42,447 nucleotides of DNA from Oscillospiraceae bacterium (GCA_015065445.1 SVQF01000007.1:1-42447); one strand, 5' to 3'; positions 8,568 to 16,961 are shown, numbered from the stretch's first letter. Notes: generated from the sequence alone by a model not told the origin. Made by a program: numbers and translations.

Positions 8568-9512
8568 CTAATCAGCGTTATCTGTTTTTGCTTTTTCTTC
8601 TTTTATCTTATTATAGTGGATTTTGCAATATTCTTTGCCGTCAATCGGAGGATATTTTTTGTCGTCGTGCTTAGCCTCGTTCTGGCAGTCGTAGTCAGAG
8701 CCTACATACGCACAGCGGATTGCATCCTCTCCGCCTTCTGAAAGCGACGGAATATAACCTACGCAGAAAATTGCTGCAAGTGCAACGCAGATAACCGCCT
8801 TGTTGATTGCAGTTGCGTTTTTCTTTTCTTTTGACTTTGCAAAAATCCTGTCGGCGTCAAAACCGTCAAGTTTGGAATTCTTTGCAAAAATCTTGTCGCA
8901 GATAAATACAGAGATGAAGTAACCGCAAACGCCTGCAACAGTACCAACAACCATACCGCAGATAACGTCTGTTGCGTAGTGTACCATAAGGTAAACACGT
9001 GAGCCCATCGTGCAAACTGCAATAAGGGGAAGTATGTAAGAAATCTTCTTTTTGCCCTCGCTTCTGAAAACAAGTGCCATAGAAACTGCAAGTTCAAAAG
9101 CCGCAGTGGTATGACCTGACGGGAACGAGTAGTCGCTCTCGGACAGATGACCTGCACCTATGTAGTAATCCCAGTACTCCTTAACGTCCTGAAGAGTGTT
9201 GTAAGGTCTGACACGAAGTGCCATCGGCTTAACAACAACGTTGGTTACGATAGTGCCGATTGCAATTGCAAACACAAGTGCAAAGCCGTATTTTCTTGTC
9301 TTTTTAAAAAAGCAAAGAACTATGCCAAGCACTGCCATAGGGATAACGAACGCCTCGTCACCGAGAGTTGTGAACAGCTTTGCAATGAAGGTTAAAAAGC
9401 CGTTTTGCATAGAGCCGAAAAAGTGGAAAAACCACAAATCGAAACCTCTGAAAGCAGAGTCGATTTTGTCGCCGAGCGTCGATGTAGCTGCGGCTAAAAG
9501 AATAGTGTTCAT
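8568..9512 (-). CDS. PAP2-family membrane phosphatase with C-terminal Cys/His tail
   Basis: A 314-residue integral membrane phosphatase of the PAP2 superfamily (lipid phosphate or undecaprenyl-pyrophosphate phosphatase type). All three active-site motifs are present: KPMALRVRP, FPSGHTT, and SRVYLMVHYATD. After the six-helix core comes a charged linker and another helix (about residues 240-260). An extracytoplasmic tail follows with C-x8-C, then YC-x-x-H, arranged like a small zinc knuckle. That tail is not a usual part of PAP2 enzymes. The start ATG 9512 has an AAGGAG site. Confidence 0.88.
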   Translation of the reverse strand: MNTILLAAATSTLGDKIDSAFRGFDLWFFHFFGSMQNGFLTFIAKLFTTLGDEAFVIPMAVLGIVLCFFKKTRKYGFALVFAIAIGTIVTNVVVKPMALRVRPYNTLQDVKEYWDYYIGAGHLSESDYSFPSGHTTAAFELAVSMALVFRSEGKKKISYILPLIAVCTMGSRVYLMVHYATDVICGMVVGTVAGVCGYFISVFICDKIFAKNSKLDGFDADRIFAKSKEKKNATAINKAVICVALAAIFCVGYIPSLSEGGEDAIRCAYVGSDYDCQNEAKHDDKKYPPIDGKEYCKIHYNKIKEEKAKTDNAD

Positions 9513-9553
9513 AATATATTCTCCTTAAAACTAACAATAGATATATGATATCA

Positions 9554-9573
9554 GGCGTAACACAGTCAGACGG
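9554..9573. repeat. Dispersed intergenic repeat, copy 1
   Basis: GGCGTAACACAGTCAGACGG, 19 of 20 bases identical to the copy at 9691-9710. A diverged relative is seen at 41198-41220. Confidence 0.6.
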
Positions 9574-9636
9574 TAATGAAGTCAAACAGAATCAGCTTCA
9601 TAAAATGTGCGGATTTTTTTGCCTGACAAGGCTTGG

Positions 9637-9691
9637 CGATAATTCGGTCGACGGGAGCATACACGTTGTATGTGACCGAGCCGAATTATCG
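9637..9691. repeat. Long imperfect hairpin between direct repeats
   Basis: Arms CGATAATTCGG (9637-9647) and CCGAATTATCG (9681-9691) are perfect 11-bp inverted repeats; inside them CATACA/TGTATG forms a further 6-bp stem. There is no T-run, so it does not look like a simple terminator. It lies downstream of the iolC-like gene. Confidence 0.6.
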
Positions 9692-9710
9692 GCGTAACGC
9701 AGTCAGACGG
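9691..9710. repeat. Dispersed intergenic repeat, copy 2
   Basis: GGCGTAACGCAGTCAGACGG, ending 14 bp before the stop codon position of the iolC-like gene. The copy continues into AAAAAGACGCC, which closes a possible stem with GGCGT. Confidence 0.6.
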
Positions 9711-9724
9711 AAAAAGACGCCATT

Positions 9725-10744
9725 TTAAGCACGGGCTACCATTTCACCATACTCTTCCTTGCTCTTCTTTATAAACTCCTCAACCTGTGCAGCAGACGGC
9801 ATAGCGTCGGAGCAGGAGTGAGCGGAAATAAGAATTGAGGCAGAAGCTGAGCCGAATTCAAGGCAGTCGATAATGTCTTTGCCCTGAAGGAGCGAATAGA
9901 GGAAGGAGGAACCGTAACCGTCGCCGCCGCCGAAGCCTTTGAGTTTAACCGCAGGGAATGGCTTGATGGTGTAGAATTTGCCGTCGTTGGTGTAGGCGGT
10001 TGAACCTTCTTTGCCGTGTTTGATTACACAGATTGCAGCACCGAAGGACTGCCAGTATTTTGCAGATTCGGGGTCGCTTTCACGAACGCCGACGATGCCT
10101 TCGGTGAGGTCGAATTCTTCACGGGAGCCCATAATGATGTCGGCATTCTGAGCTACAAGGGAGTAGTAAACGGCGATTTCGTCCTTTGACTTCCAGGTGT
10201 ATTCACGGTAGTCGATGTCAAAAATTATGCGAGTGTTGTTTTTCTTTGCGAGCATCATTGCTTTGAGACAAGCCTCACGTGACGGCGACTGTGCAAGGGC
10301 TGTGCCGCTGATTACGATAGCCTTTGCAGATGCAATGTAATCCTCGTCGATATCCTCGGGTGCCATACAGAAGTCGGCAACGTTGTCACGGTACATAAGA
10401 ATTGAAGACTTTTCCTTAGAAAGAATTTCGGTAAAAGTAAGACCAAGACACTCACCGTTCTTCGCACGGGTAATTTTTGAGGTGTCAATACCCTCTTTGT
10501 CAAAATAATTTACAACAAAGTCGCCGAACTGGTCGTTACTTACGCAGCCCTGAAAGCCAACTTTACAGCCGAGACGTGCAAGACCTACTGCGATGTTTGC
10601 AGGCGAGCCGCCAACGTATTTGTTGAAATTTGAAGACTCCGAAAGCGGCATATACATATCGGTGGGGTTAAAGTCGATTGCAATTCTGCCGATTGGAATA
10701 AAGTCAAGCGGTTTTGACATATCGAATGTTACATAATTCTGCAT
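9725..10744 (-). CDS. iolC: PfkB-family kinase, 5-dehydro-2-deoxygluconokinase (IolC) type
   Basis: A 339-residue sugar kinase. The N-terminal YVGGSPANIAVGLARLG (PfkB signature 1) with the preceding substrate loop, and SREEFDLTEG in the middle, match the IolC branch. The C-terminal anion-hole motif is GFGGGDGYGSSF, with the catalytic Asp in GGGD. IolC phosphorylates 5-dehydro-2-deoxy-D-gluconate in inositol catabolism, and the adjoining class II aldolase would cleave that product. No other iol genes are in the window, so a different 2-keto or deoxy sugar acid remains possible. AAGGAG precedes ATG 10744; the aldolase gene ends 16 bp upstream. Confidence 0.82.
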   Translation of the reverse strand: MQNYVTFDMSKPLDFIPIGRIAIDFNPTDMYMPLSESSNFNKYVGGSPANIAVGLARLGCKVGFQGCVSNDQFGDFVVNYFDKEGIDTSKITRAKNGECLGLTFTEILSKEKSSILMYRDNVADFCMAPEDIDEDYIASAKAIVISGTALAQSPSREACLKAMMLAKKNNTRIIFDIDYREYTWKSKDEIAVYYSLVAQNADIIMGSREEFDLTEGIVGVRESDPESAKYWQSFGAAICVIKHGKEGSTAYTNDGKFYTIKPFPAVKLKGFGGGDGYGSSFLYSLLQGKDIIDCLEFGSASASILISAHSCSDAMPSAAQVEEFIKKSKEEYGEMVARA

Positions 10745-10760
10745 AATATATTCTCCTTAA

Positions 10761-11603
10761 TTAAGCTTTATTATCTGTGCCGAAAATCAGAATATGAGTT
10801 TTTGCGTTCTGATAAGCACCCTCAACCTCAGCTGCCTGAAGGTCGTAGTATCCTGAAATTTCGCCGTTACTATATGAAGTGCGAACAGTTTGCTCTACCC
10901 TGTCAAAAGTTGCGGTTGCAATATTAATTTTTTTGATACCTGTTTTTGAGCAGCGTACAAAATCGTCGGGAGTTATTCCCGTTCCGCCGTGAAGAACGAG
11001 CGGGGTTTTTGTAATTCTGTCAACTTCCTCCAAAATATCAAAACGCAGTTTTGGCGTGCTTTTATAATTACCGTGTGCGTTGCCGATTGCTATTGCAAGT
11101 GCGTCAACGCCCGTTTCGTTTTCAAAGCGAACGGCGTCGGCAGGGTTGGTGCAGTTGATTGCAATGTCTTCGCTGCCGTCCTCGCTGCCGCCCACGCAAC
11201 CGATTTCCGCCTCAACTGCCGCACCGTAATTACGTGCTTTTGCAATTACCCTGTTTGTTTGGGCAATGTTTTCGTCAAGCGGAAGATGTGAGCCGTCAAA
11301 CATTACTGAAGTAAATCCGATGTCGAGTGCCTGGCTGATTTTTTCAAACGTTTTGCCGTGGTCAAAATGTACGGCAACCGGCACTGCGGCATTTTTTGCC
11401 GCTGCAACCATAAGCGGACCTATAACCTCGAGCGGCGACTGCTTCAGCCTTACCTCAGCAATCTGCAATATAATCGGTGCTTTGAGTTCCTCAGCCGCTT
11501 TGATTACGCCGAGCACCATTTCCATATTGGCAACGGAAAACGAGCCTACTGCAAAGTTGCCCTCTTCTGCGTCAGAGAGCAAATCTTTCATATTAACAAG
11601 CAT
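10761..11603 (-). CDS. Class II fructose-bisphosphate/IolJ-type aldolase
   Basis: A 280-residue zinc-dependent ketose-bisphosphate aldolase. Zinc-site motifs are HFDHGKTFE, the Glu region AEIGCVGGSEDG, GNAHGNYK and LHGGTG; KINIATA is the phosphate-binding region. Class II aldolases cleave fructose-1,6-bisphosphate, tagatose-bisphosphate or 6-phospho-5-dehydro-2-deoxygluconate. Its place directly before an IolC-like kinase favours the IolJ reaction, but a glycolytic role cannot be excluded. The frame is open to 11678; ATG 11603 is chosen for its AAAGGA site and for lying downstream of a good promoter. Confidence 0.85.
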   Translation of the reverse strand: MLVNMKDLLSDAEEGNFAVGSFSVANMEMVLGVIKAAEELKAPIILQIAEVRLKQSPLEVIGPLMVAAAKNAAVPVAVHFDHGKTFEKISQALDIGFTSVMFDGSHLPLDENIAQTNRVIAKARNYGAAVEAEIGCVGGSEDGSEDIAINCTNPADAVRFENETGVDALAIAIGNAHGNYKSTPKLRFDILEEVDRITKTPLVLHGGTGITPDDFVRCSKTGIKKINIATATFDRVEQTVRTSYSNGEISGYYDLQAAEVEGAYQNAKTHILIFGTDNKA

Positions 11604-11649
11604 AACTGTTCCTTTCGATAGTTTAATATGTATATATTTACACAGTATG

Positions 11650-11678
11650 ATTTTACTACACTTGCCGTTTGTTTTCAA
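11650..11678 (-). promoter_or_regulatory. Promoter of the aldolase-iolC pair
   Basis: On the minus strand TTGAAA (11678-11673) and TAAAAT (11655-11650) have a 17-bp spacer, about 45 bp upstream of the aldolase ATG. Confidence 0.65.
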
Positions 11679-11695
11679 CTAATTTTTAATAAATC

Positions 11696-11724
11696 TTGAT
11701 TTTAATTTAAAAATTGTATATTAT
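11696..11724 (+). promoter_or_regulatory. Promoter of rnpB
   Basis: TTGATT (11696-11701) and TATTAT (11719-11724) with a 17-bp spacer; the first base of the RNase P RNA P1 helix is 7 bases after the -10 box. Confidence 0.7.
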
Positions 11725-11730
11725 ATATAC

Positions 11731-12061
11731 GCAAGTTACCCAGACGGTTGCGTACAGTTATGCTGTATGAGGAAAGTCCGAGCAGCACAGAGCAGGATAA
11801 CGGCTAACGGCCGCCGAGGGTGACCTTAGGGATAGTGCAACAGAAATAAACCGCCTGCTTGCAGGCAAGGGTGGAAAGGCGAGGTAAGAGCTCACCGAGG
11901 GGGTGGTAACATCCCCTGCCATGTAAACCCTATCCGCTGCAACGCCGATTGGGGAGTTGTTTGCTCGACACATAACCCCGACGGGCGGCTTGAGCGTAGT
12001 GGCAACACTGCGTCGAGATAGATAACCGTCCACGACAGAACTCGGCTTACGGGTAACTTGC
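11731..12061 (+). ncRNA. rnpB: RNase P RNA, bacterial class A
   Basis: Catalytic RNA that trims tRNA 5' ends. Its ends are fixed by a perfect 10-bp P1 helix, GCAAGTTACC with GGTAACTTGC. Conserved core elements appear in order: GAGGAAAGTCCG (CR I), ACAGAAATA, GGGTGGAAAGGCGAGGTAAGA and the GAGCTCACCG region, then GATAGATAACCGTC and ACGACAGAACTCGGCTTAC near the 3' end. It has its own promoter upstream and a terminator 5 bp downstream. Confidence 0.97.
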
Positions 12062-12065
12062 TTCA

Positions 12066-12094
12066 AATCAGAATTCGGCTTCGCCTGATTTTTT
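12066..12094 (+). terminator. Terminator of rnpB
   Basis: AATCAG pairs with CTGATT and an inner GGC/GCC stem extends the hairpin with a left-side bulge; it is followed by TTTTTT. Confidence 0.7.
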
Positions 12095-12154
12095 GATTTG
12101 TGTTTTGTGATTTATGTATTCTTGGTTTATTGTTGAATTTAATGAGGTGATAAA

Positions 12155-13414
12155 TTGCCAAGATTTGACAACGAGGGATTTAATCCGGAAAAACGAATTA
12201 ATAACGACAGCAGAGACAGAAGTGTTCCCGCTGACGAGAACTACTACAAGGATTTGGAAAACGCATTCGGCGTTGACCTCAGCAATTCGGGTAACGTAGT
12301 TGACCGTCAGGGCGGATACACTGACATCAACTCGTATCTTGATAACTTTGACGCATCTGCACGGCAGGTACGCAGCACACAGCAGTATAACCGCAGTACC
12401 GACGTAAGCCGAAGGGCAACGGCAAAGCCGCCTAAGGCACCTAAGAAACGGCGGGTGTCAACGGGCAAAAAAATTGCTTTAGGGCTGATTGCTTTGGTGC
12501 TTGTGATATGTATTGCAGGCGGAGCGTTTGCTAACAGCGTGCTTGGGAAGATAACTTACGACAAACCGCACAGTAACAAATATGTATCTGCAGGCGATTT
12601 AATGCAGAGCAAGGACGTTAAAAATATTCTTTTGCTCGGCGTTGACGCAAGACCCGACGAGGAAAGCGAAACAAGCCGTGCTGACTCAATGATGCTTATA
12701 TCAATTGACAAAAAGCACGGGTGCATAAAGATGACGTCGTTTTTGCGTGACACGTGGGTGTACATTCCGGCTCACGAAGGCGAGCAAAGGCTGAACGCAG
12801 CGTCGTCGTACGACGGCTACAACGGTGTTGTGGATACGATTGAGTACAACTTCGGAGTTAAGATTGACGGTTATGTTGTTGCTGACTTTGAGATGTTCAA
12901 GGTGCTTGTTGACAGTATTGGCGGCGTTACAGTTAACGTGACGAAGAAAGAGGCAAAAGAGGTAAACAACCATCCCAAACGTTACGGCAAAGTTAAGCTT
13001 AAAGCAGGAAAACACAAGTTAAACGGCAAGCAGGCACTTGCCTACTGCCGCATAAGAAAGATTGACACTGACTTTATGCGAACAAAACGCCAGCGTACTG
13101 TTATGCAGTCGATACTCAGCGAAGTCAAAAAGGGCAACCCTTTAAAACTTGCAAAAATGGCGTCAAACAGTGCCGAATTTATTGAGACAAGCCTTACAAA
13201 AGCTCAGCTTATGAGCATTGGAGTTGCGGCTATCAGCTGCGTTAAGGGCGATATGCTGCAGCAACGTGTTCCGTTTGAACACACCTGGGACTACGCCAAC
13301 AAAAACGGTGCAAGCGTAATTGCAATAAACGTTGAAAAAAACAAAGAACAGCTTATAGATTACATTTACAATAAAACCGCTGCAGAGATTAAGGCTGAGC
13401 AAAAAGAAGATTAA
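12155..13414 (+). CDS. LytR-CpsA-Psr (LCP) family cell-wall ligase
   Basis: A 419-residue membrane protein that probably attaches secondary cell-wall polymers to peptidoglycan. A hydrophilic cytoplasmic tail (1-100) precedes one membrane helix (about 106-127). The LCP catalytic domain (about 155-320) shows NILLLGVDARP, SRADSMML (D177), FLRDTWVYIP (R198, D199), RLNAA and the Arg-rich RTKRQRTVMQS. About 90 further residues follow. The start is TTG at 12155 with GAGGTGA just upstream; no better ATG lies in frame before the conserved region. It may be transcribed from a weak promoter after rnpB. A bidirectional terminator follows. Confidence 0.9.
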   Translation: MPRFDNEGFNPEKRINNDSRDRSVPADENYYKDLENAFGVDLSNSGNVVDRQGGYTDINSYLDNFDASARQVRSTQQYNRSTDVSRRATAKPPKAPKKRRVSTGKKIALGLIALVLVICIAGGAFANSVLGKITYDKPHSNKYVSAGDLMQSKDVKNILLLGVDARPDEESETSRADSMMLISIDKKHGCIKMTSFLRDTWVYIPAHEGEQRLNAASSYDGYNGVVDTIEYNFGVKIDGYVVADFEMFKVLVDSIGGVTVNVTKKEAKEVNNHPKRYGKVKLKAGKHKLNGKQALAYCRIRKIDTDFMRTKRQRTVMQSILSEVKKGNPLKLAKMASNSAEFIETSLTKAQLMSIGVAAISCVKGDMLQQRVPFEHTWDYANKNGASVIAINVEKNKEQLIDYIYNKTAAEIKAEQKED

Positions 13415-13424
13415 TATAAAGCAA

Positions 13425-13464
13425 AAAGAAAGAGTACGGATTGCTCCGTACCCTTTCTTTTTTT
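13425..13464. terminator. Bidirectional terminator between convergent operons
   Basis: A 16-bp stem with a single mismatch, AAAGAAAGAGTACGGA / TCCGTACCCTTTCTTT, and loop TTGC; T-runs lie on both strands. It serves the LCP gene (plus) and the surface-protein operon ending with the 35-aa peptide (minus). Confidence 0.88.
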
Positions 13465-13481
13465 GCCTTTAATGAGGTTAA

Positions 13482-13589
13482 TTACTCATCGTCGTCGCCG
13501 TTGATTTGCTCTACCTGAGAAGTAGCAATAACATCAACAGTCTTATACTCATCAACAACAACCTCTGGCTTTGTGTAGAGTTCTTTCAT
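13482..13589 (-). CDS. 35-aa acidic peptide with YxKP motif
   Basis: The peptide begins MKELYTKPEVVVDEYKT and ends QVEQINGDDDE. It is very likely translated: AGGAGG sits 7 nt before the ATG, and it is the last gene before the operon terminator. There is no signal peptide, membrane helix or cysteine. Short peptides of this plan (basic/aromatic start, Y-x-x-P, hydrophobic beta-like stretch, DVI-T-S, then a variable tail) are frequent in Clostridia and mostly unannotated. The Y-x-x-P motif also occurs in leaders of lasso-peptide precursors that are read by PqqD-like domains. A RiPP role is inference only; no maturase is adjacent. Confidence 0.72.
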   Translation of the reverse strand: MKELYTKPEVVVDEYKTVDVIATSQVEQINGDDDE

Positions 13590-13616
13590 TATGAACCTCC
13601 TATATATCCACCGTAC

Positions 13617-13632
13617 CTGCCCCGAAGGGCAG
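13617..13632 (-). other. Inter-ORF hairpin before the 35-aa peptide gene
   Basis: Perfect 6-bp stem CTGCCC / GGGCAG with loop CGAA, without a T-run. It lies between the 1087-aa gene and the peptide ORF and could be an mRNA stabiliser or processing site. Confidence 0.5.
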
Positions 13633-13656
13633 ATAGGTTGATGTAATGATTATTAA

Positions 13657-16600
13657 TTATGAATCGATTGAGAAGTAATCTGAGTAGATTACCTGAACGC
13701 CGGCAGCATTCTTAACAACGATGAAGGACTTAGCGGTTACCTGGTTACCTGATGTCTTAATACCGTAGTTAAGAGCGAATTCGTTAGATGCTGTGTTCTT
13801 TGTAGCAGCACGAGCAACCTTAACGTTACCGCTGTTTGTGCCTGTGCCAGCCTTGCCCTCGTTTTCGATTACAAGGTCAGCTTCGGTCAGGTTCTTACCG
13901 TATACGAAACCATAGTCAACAAGCTCGTAACCAGCAGGTACGTTTCTTGTAGCCATGATGTTGTATCTGTAAGAAGGATCTGTAAGACGGTTTGCACCAA
14001 TGATAGTTGTTGTAGGCTCAGCTGCAACATCTGTAAGCATTGTGATTTCAACATCAGCACCTACGAAGAATGAATATGTATCCTCTGTAGAAACTGTTGT
14101 GCCGCCGATTGCCCAGCCCTTAGCATTTTCGTTATAAACGGTTACCTTAGTATCGTAAGGAATCTGGCCGTTTTCGAAGCCTGCTGTATCAAGAGCTGTT
14201 GCAGTGATGTCTGCACCTTCAGCGTCCTTAACAGTTACTGTGAACTTCTGAGTTGACTCAACGTCTTCGTAAACAGCCCAGATAGTCTTGGACTCTGTAA
14301 GAGCAAGGATGTCAGCTTCTGCTGTATCCCACTCTACAAATCTGCTTGACGGATATGACTGTGCAGTCGGGATGCCGTCAGAAGCGATTGTAGCCTGATA
14401 CTGCTCAGCTGTAAGGTCTTTGTATTCCTTAACCTTGTTGCCGAACTTATCGTAGAATACTACAGTAATGTTTGTGCTGTCAGGAACTTCAAATACAGGA
14501 GTAACGGTTACATCTGCATAAGCGTATGATGTGAAGGTTGCATCCTCAGATACAATCTTGCCGTTCATTTCCCAACCCTTGAAGTACTTGTCGCCGTCTG
14601 TTACAGCGAGAGTATAAGCTGTGCCGTAAGGAACTGGAGTATCGTTAACCTTTGTACCGTCAAGCTCTTTACCGTTGATGGTAATTCCGCCGATTTCGTA
14701 CTTAGGAACTGTTACGATAATGCCTGTTGCAGGAATAACCTTAGACTCTCTTGAAAGTTCTGTGTTGCACTCTGTGCAGTAAACAACTTCGTCATAAGAA
14801 CCGTCAGTTGTCTTTGTTGCAGGAACTTCGTTCTCCTTAACTGCTTCGCCAGGTGTATGAGCGAGTTTGCCGATTGTCTTATGATCTCTTGAGATTTCTG
14901 CGTTACATACTGTGCAGTATACAACCTCGTCATATGAGCCTTCTGCTGTGCATGATGCAGGAACTTCGTTCTCAATAACTGCCTGACCCGGAGTATGACC
15001 CGGTGCAGGAATTACAATCGGATTGCTGATTTCGTTTGTAGCGTCAGCGTCTGAGAACATCTTGCCGCAGCCTGAGCATACCCAGTAAGCCTCTGAACCA
15101 TCCTCTGTGCAGGTTGCAGGAACTGCTGCATAAGCAGTGAGGTTGTGTGTATGACCTGCAGGAGCCTTTGTTTCAACTTCCTTAGAATCGTTGAATTCGC
15201 CTACTGAATAGGTGTATGTTGTGATTTCAGGAAGAGTTTCTGTCTGCTGCTGAGTTACTTCAAATGTAGTCTGAACGTTTTCAGTCTTTGTGTGACTTGC
15301 ATCGTTAGCACATACATATGTTGCGTCAACCTTACCGGTTTCAGTATTAAGAGTATCCCAGTTGATAGCACTGATTTCATAAGCGTGGTCGGTTGCATTA
15401 ATAACAATCGGGTTGCTGATTTCGTTCTGACCCTCAGCGTCTGAGAAGAGACTATGACAAACTGTGCACTCCCAGTAAGCCTCTGTACCGTCCTCTGTGC
15501 AGGTTGCGGGAACTTCTGCGTGAGGAGTAAGTGTGTGGCCTGTCGGGTCTGTGTAGTTATCAACATAAGTGCTGTCGCCACGTGAGCATGTGTAAGTTGT
15601 GTAGCCCTGCTCTGTGCAAGTAGGAGGTGTTACAACTGAAACATAGTCATGCTGAAGAGCGTCAATAGTCTTTGTCTCTCTTGAGATTTCTTCGCCGCAC
15701 TCTGTGCAGTAAACAACCTCGTCATATGAACCGTCAGTTGTGCAGGTTGCAGCAACTTCGTTTTCACGAACAGCTTCACCAGGTGTATGAACGTGAGCTG
15801 ACTGAACGTTCTGGTTAACGCCCATGAATGTCATCTTTCTTGAACCGAAGTTCTCTTCCTCAGCACCGAACTGGTTTGTAGCTGATACGAATCTGTTCTC
15901 TTCATAAGTGGTATAAGCACTTGATGAAGTGTTGTCAAGTGAAGGTGAGTAACCGCCCTCTGAGAAGCCTGAGAATACATCTGTACCGATGTTATCCTTT
16001 GTGTGAGCTTTCTTACCGCCGTTGTGAATCCAGAACTGAAGCGGGTTAGAAGCACTGATGTCTTCTTTAAGGATGAATGTGAAGGTAGCCATAATTGACT
16101 TGCCTTCCATATCTGTAAGGTCACCGTTTTCGTCGATTACCTGAACAGCTTTGCTGTTTGTAATCTTTGACCAGTCAGCACCTGTAGCTGTATCTTCAAG
16201 ATAGAGATACTTAACGCCGTCAAAGTCTGTTCTGATGCAAGACTCTACAGAGTCAACGCCTGTGTAGAGAGCACCGGCACTCTGGTCGGAAAAGATATTT
16301 GTACCGAATTCAGCGTCTTCTGCAGTGAAGTCATCCGGGAATGCTTCTGCAAGCTGAGCAGCTGTACCTGTGTTGTAAGTAGCACTTTTACCTGAACCAA
16401 CAGCAAGACCGTAGAGAGGCTCAATGTTGTCAGAATAGCAGATTTCTGCATTACCAACGAATACTGTAGGAACGTTGTCCATACGTACTGTGATGGTGAA
16501 TGCGTCGCCTGCCTTAAGGTTGTAGTCGCTTGCAAGAGCGGTGTCAAGTTCACCGTCAGCTGCTGCGTCTGTTTCAAGTACTTTTGCTGTATCAGCAGCC

Positions 16601-16920
16601 TCGATTGTAAGGCCTGATACTGAGTAAACAGCGTCGCTTGAAACGGAACCTGTTGCCTTAAGCTGAGGACCGCTGATACCTGCAACAGAGTAGTCGTAAG
16701 ATGCGTTTCTGCCTGCTGCATTCTCAAAATAACCGTCTGCGTAGTTGTCTACCCATTTTGTTGCGTTGTCGCCGTATGTGTCAAACAGTGTACCAAACTG
16801 AATCTGAATGTCAGGATGATACTCAGTTGTGTCAACTGCAAGTGCCGAAATTGGTGCTGAGAACATTACCATAAGCACTGCGAGTAAACAAGCAACAACT
16901 TTTTTAAATGATTTGCTCAT
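13657..16920 (-). CDS. Secreted surface protein with cohesin-like domain and Cys/His repeats
   Basis: A 1087-residue exported protein. A signal peptide (1-28, ending SALAVD) is followed by a beta-sandwich region to about residue 370. Its central part (LKAGDAFTITVRMDNVP ... GKSIMATFTFIL) resembles cohesin-type folds. Residues about 375-732 hold seven repeats that begin with H-T/D/A and contain TC-T-x-x-G-x-x-x-Y-x-C-x-x-C, likely metal-binding or disulfide-linked. Three beta-repeat modules follow, each ending in a W/A-type strand (FKGWEMNGK, FVEWDT, KGWAIGG), as in InlB/Flg_new-type repeats. The last 115 residues are a separate beta domain. No sortase motif and no dockerin. Third gene of the operon. 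Confidence 0.78.
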   Translation of the reverse strand: MSKSFKKVVACLLAVLMVMFSAPISALAVDTTEYHPDIQIQFGTLFDTYGDNATKWVDNYADGYFENAAGRNASYDYSVAGISGPQLKATGSVSSDAVYSVSGLTIEAADTAKVLETDAAADGELDTALASDYNLKAGDAFTITVRMDNVPTVFVGNAEICYSDNIEPLYGLAVGSGKSATYNTGTAAQLAEAFPDDFTAEDAEFGTNIFSDQSAGALYTGVDSVESCIRTDFDGVKYLYLEDTATGADWSKITNSKAVQVIDENGDLTDMEGKSIMATFTFILKEDISASNPLQFWIHNGGKKAHTKDNIGTDVFSGFSEGGYSPSLDNTSSSAYTTYEENRFVSATNQFGAEEENFGSRKMTFMGVNQNVQSAHVHTPGEAVRENEVAATCTTDGSYDEVVYCTECGEEISRETKTIDALQHDYVSVVTPPTCTEQGYTTYTCSRGDSTYVDNYTDPTGHTLTPHAEVPATCTEDGTEAYWECTVCHSLFSDAEGQNEISNPIVINATDHAYEISAINWDTLNTETGKVDATYVCANDASHTKTENVQTTFEVTQQQTETLPEITTYTYSVGEFNDSKEVETKAPAGHTHNLTAYAAVPATCTEDGSEAYWVCSGCGKMFSDADATNEISNPIVIPAPGHTPGQAVIENEVPASCTAEGSYDEVVYCTVCNAEISRDHKTIGKLAHTPGEAVKENEVPATKTTDGSYDEVVYCTECNTELSRESKVIPATGIIVTVPKYEIGGITINGKELDGTKVNDTPVPYGTAYTLAVTDGDKYFKGWEMNGKIVSEDATFTSYAYADVTVTPVFEVPDSTNITVVFYDKFGNKVKEYKDLTAEQYQATIASDGIPTAQSYPSSRFVEWDTAEADILALTESKTIWAVYEDVESTQKFTVTVKDAEGADITATALDTAGFENGQIPYDTKVTVYNENAKGWAIGGTTVSTEDTYSFFVGADVEITMLTDVAAEPTTTIIGANRLTDPSYRYNIMATRNVPAGYELVDYGFVYGKNLTEADLVIENEGKAGTGTNSGNVKVARAATKNTASNEFALNYGIKTSGNQVTAKSFIVVKNAAGVQVIYSDYFSIDS

Positions 16921-16961
16921 TTAAAATTACCTCCATAAATTTTACATAAATTTTATTACTG

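Noticed and set aside
13482-13589. Calling the 35-aa peptide a confirmed RiPP precursor
   Set aside because: The YxxP motif alone is short and common; there is no adjacent modification gene and no clear leader/core boundary.
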